The position numbers and the translations under genes are program-made. Below the pieces are notes generated by a model. It searched no databases and was not told where the DNA came from. It was given only the letters and a program-made list of their open reading frames with translations. Below, one piece after another: positions 20,745-20,747 of a stretch of DNA of 20,747 nucleotides; position 1 is the first letter of the stretch; every line of letters begins with the position of its first letter. The stretch lies in contig CAKAQP010000019.1 in the NCBI GenBank assembly GCA_916720285.1, positions 1-20,747 on the forward strand, given 5' to 3'. Origin of the DNA: an uncultured Lachnoanaerobaculum sp. Its GTDB lineage: Bacteria; Bacillota; Clostridia; Lachnospirales; Lachnospiraceae.

Positions 20745-20747
20745 ATG
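20745..20747 (+). CDS. Start codon of the next gene, cut by the window edge
   Basis: The window ends in ATG preceded by AAAGGA with a 9-base gap, 39 bases after the acyltransferase stop and with no terminator between. A cotranscribed downstream gene probably begins here; nothing about its product can be said. Confidence 0.45.

Noticed and set aside
1..20747. CRISPR arrays, tRNA or rRNA genes, integrases, phage genes
   Set aside because: No regularly spaced repeats, no cloverleaf or rRNA-like sequence, and no integrase or phage protein was found on reading both strands.

Overview
The window looks like a chromosomal segment from a low-GC Lachnospiraceae (Clostridia) bacterium. The base composition is AT-rich, Shine-Dalgarno sites are strong (AGGAGG type), and at the left edge there is a divergent pair, a DUF5717-like giant protein and a DUF4364-like protein, that I associate with that family. 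No species can be named from the sequence alone.

Layout. (1) 1-2611, minus: N-terminal ~870 residues of a very large DUF5717-like protein that runs off the left edge. (2) 2789-3316, plus: a DUF4364-like winged-helix regulator with its own good promoter. (3) 3317-3968: a decayed junction with a possible insertion-element end, a hairpin that could terminate minus-strand transcription, degenerate repeats, and an acyltransferase-3 gene that lost its middle. (4) 4030-19083, minus: a tightly packed surface-polysaccharide operon of 14 genes. In transcription order from the right: hddA heptose kinase, GT2, ABC-2 permease, a triple-fusion ABC ATPase/nucleotidyltransferase/kinase, small HAD phosphatase, GT2, WbqC-like, DegT-fold PLP protein, ATP-grasp/HAD fusion, GT9-like protein, GT2/GT9-like fusion, DegT aminotransferase, KpsF-like SIS isomerase, and gmhA. 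Most junctions are overlaps or gaps under 30 bases; the exception is a 365-base gap before gmhA. (5) 19084-19643: a divergent control region with promoters on both strands, a leader hairpin before hddA, an orphan plus-strand terminator, a perfect 27-base tandem duplication, and an unusual Shine-Dalgarno/hairpin/start arrangement. (6) 19644-20705, plus: an intact acyltransferase-3 membrane protein, followed by the start codon of another gene at the right edge.

How the genes could work together (inference). gmhA and hddA are two steps of the GDP-D-glycero-D-manno-heptose route known from S-layer glycans and Campylobacter capsule. The remaining steps (gmhB phosphatase, hddC guanylyltransferase) have no clear dedicated gene here; the small HAD protein and the fused nucleotidyltransferase domain are candidates only. 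Glycosyltransferases, including two related GT9-like domains that are candidate heptosyltransferases, would build the chain, and the TagGH/Wzm-Wzt-type transporter would export it. The most novel-looking item is the 799-residue exporter ATPase. Its C-terminal half is not a glycan-binding domain but a nucleotidyltransferase plus an aminoglycoside/choline-kinase-like domain, which physically joins precursor activation to export.
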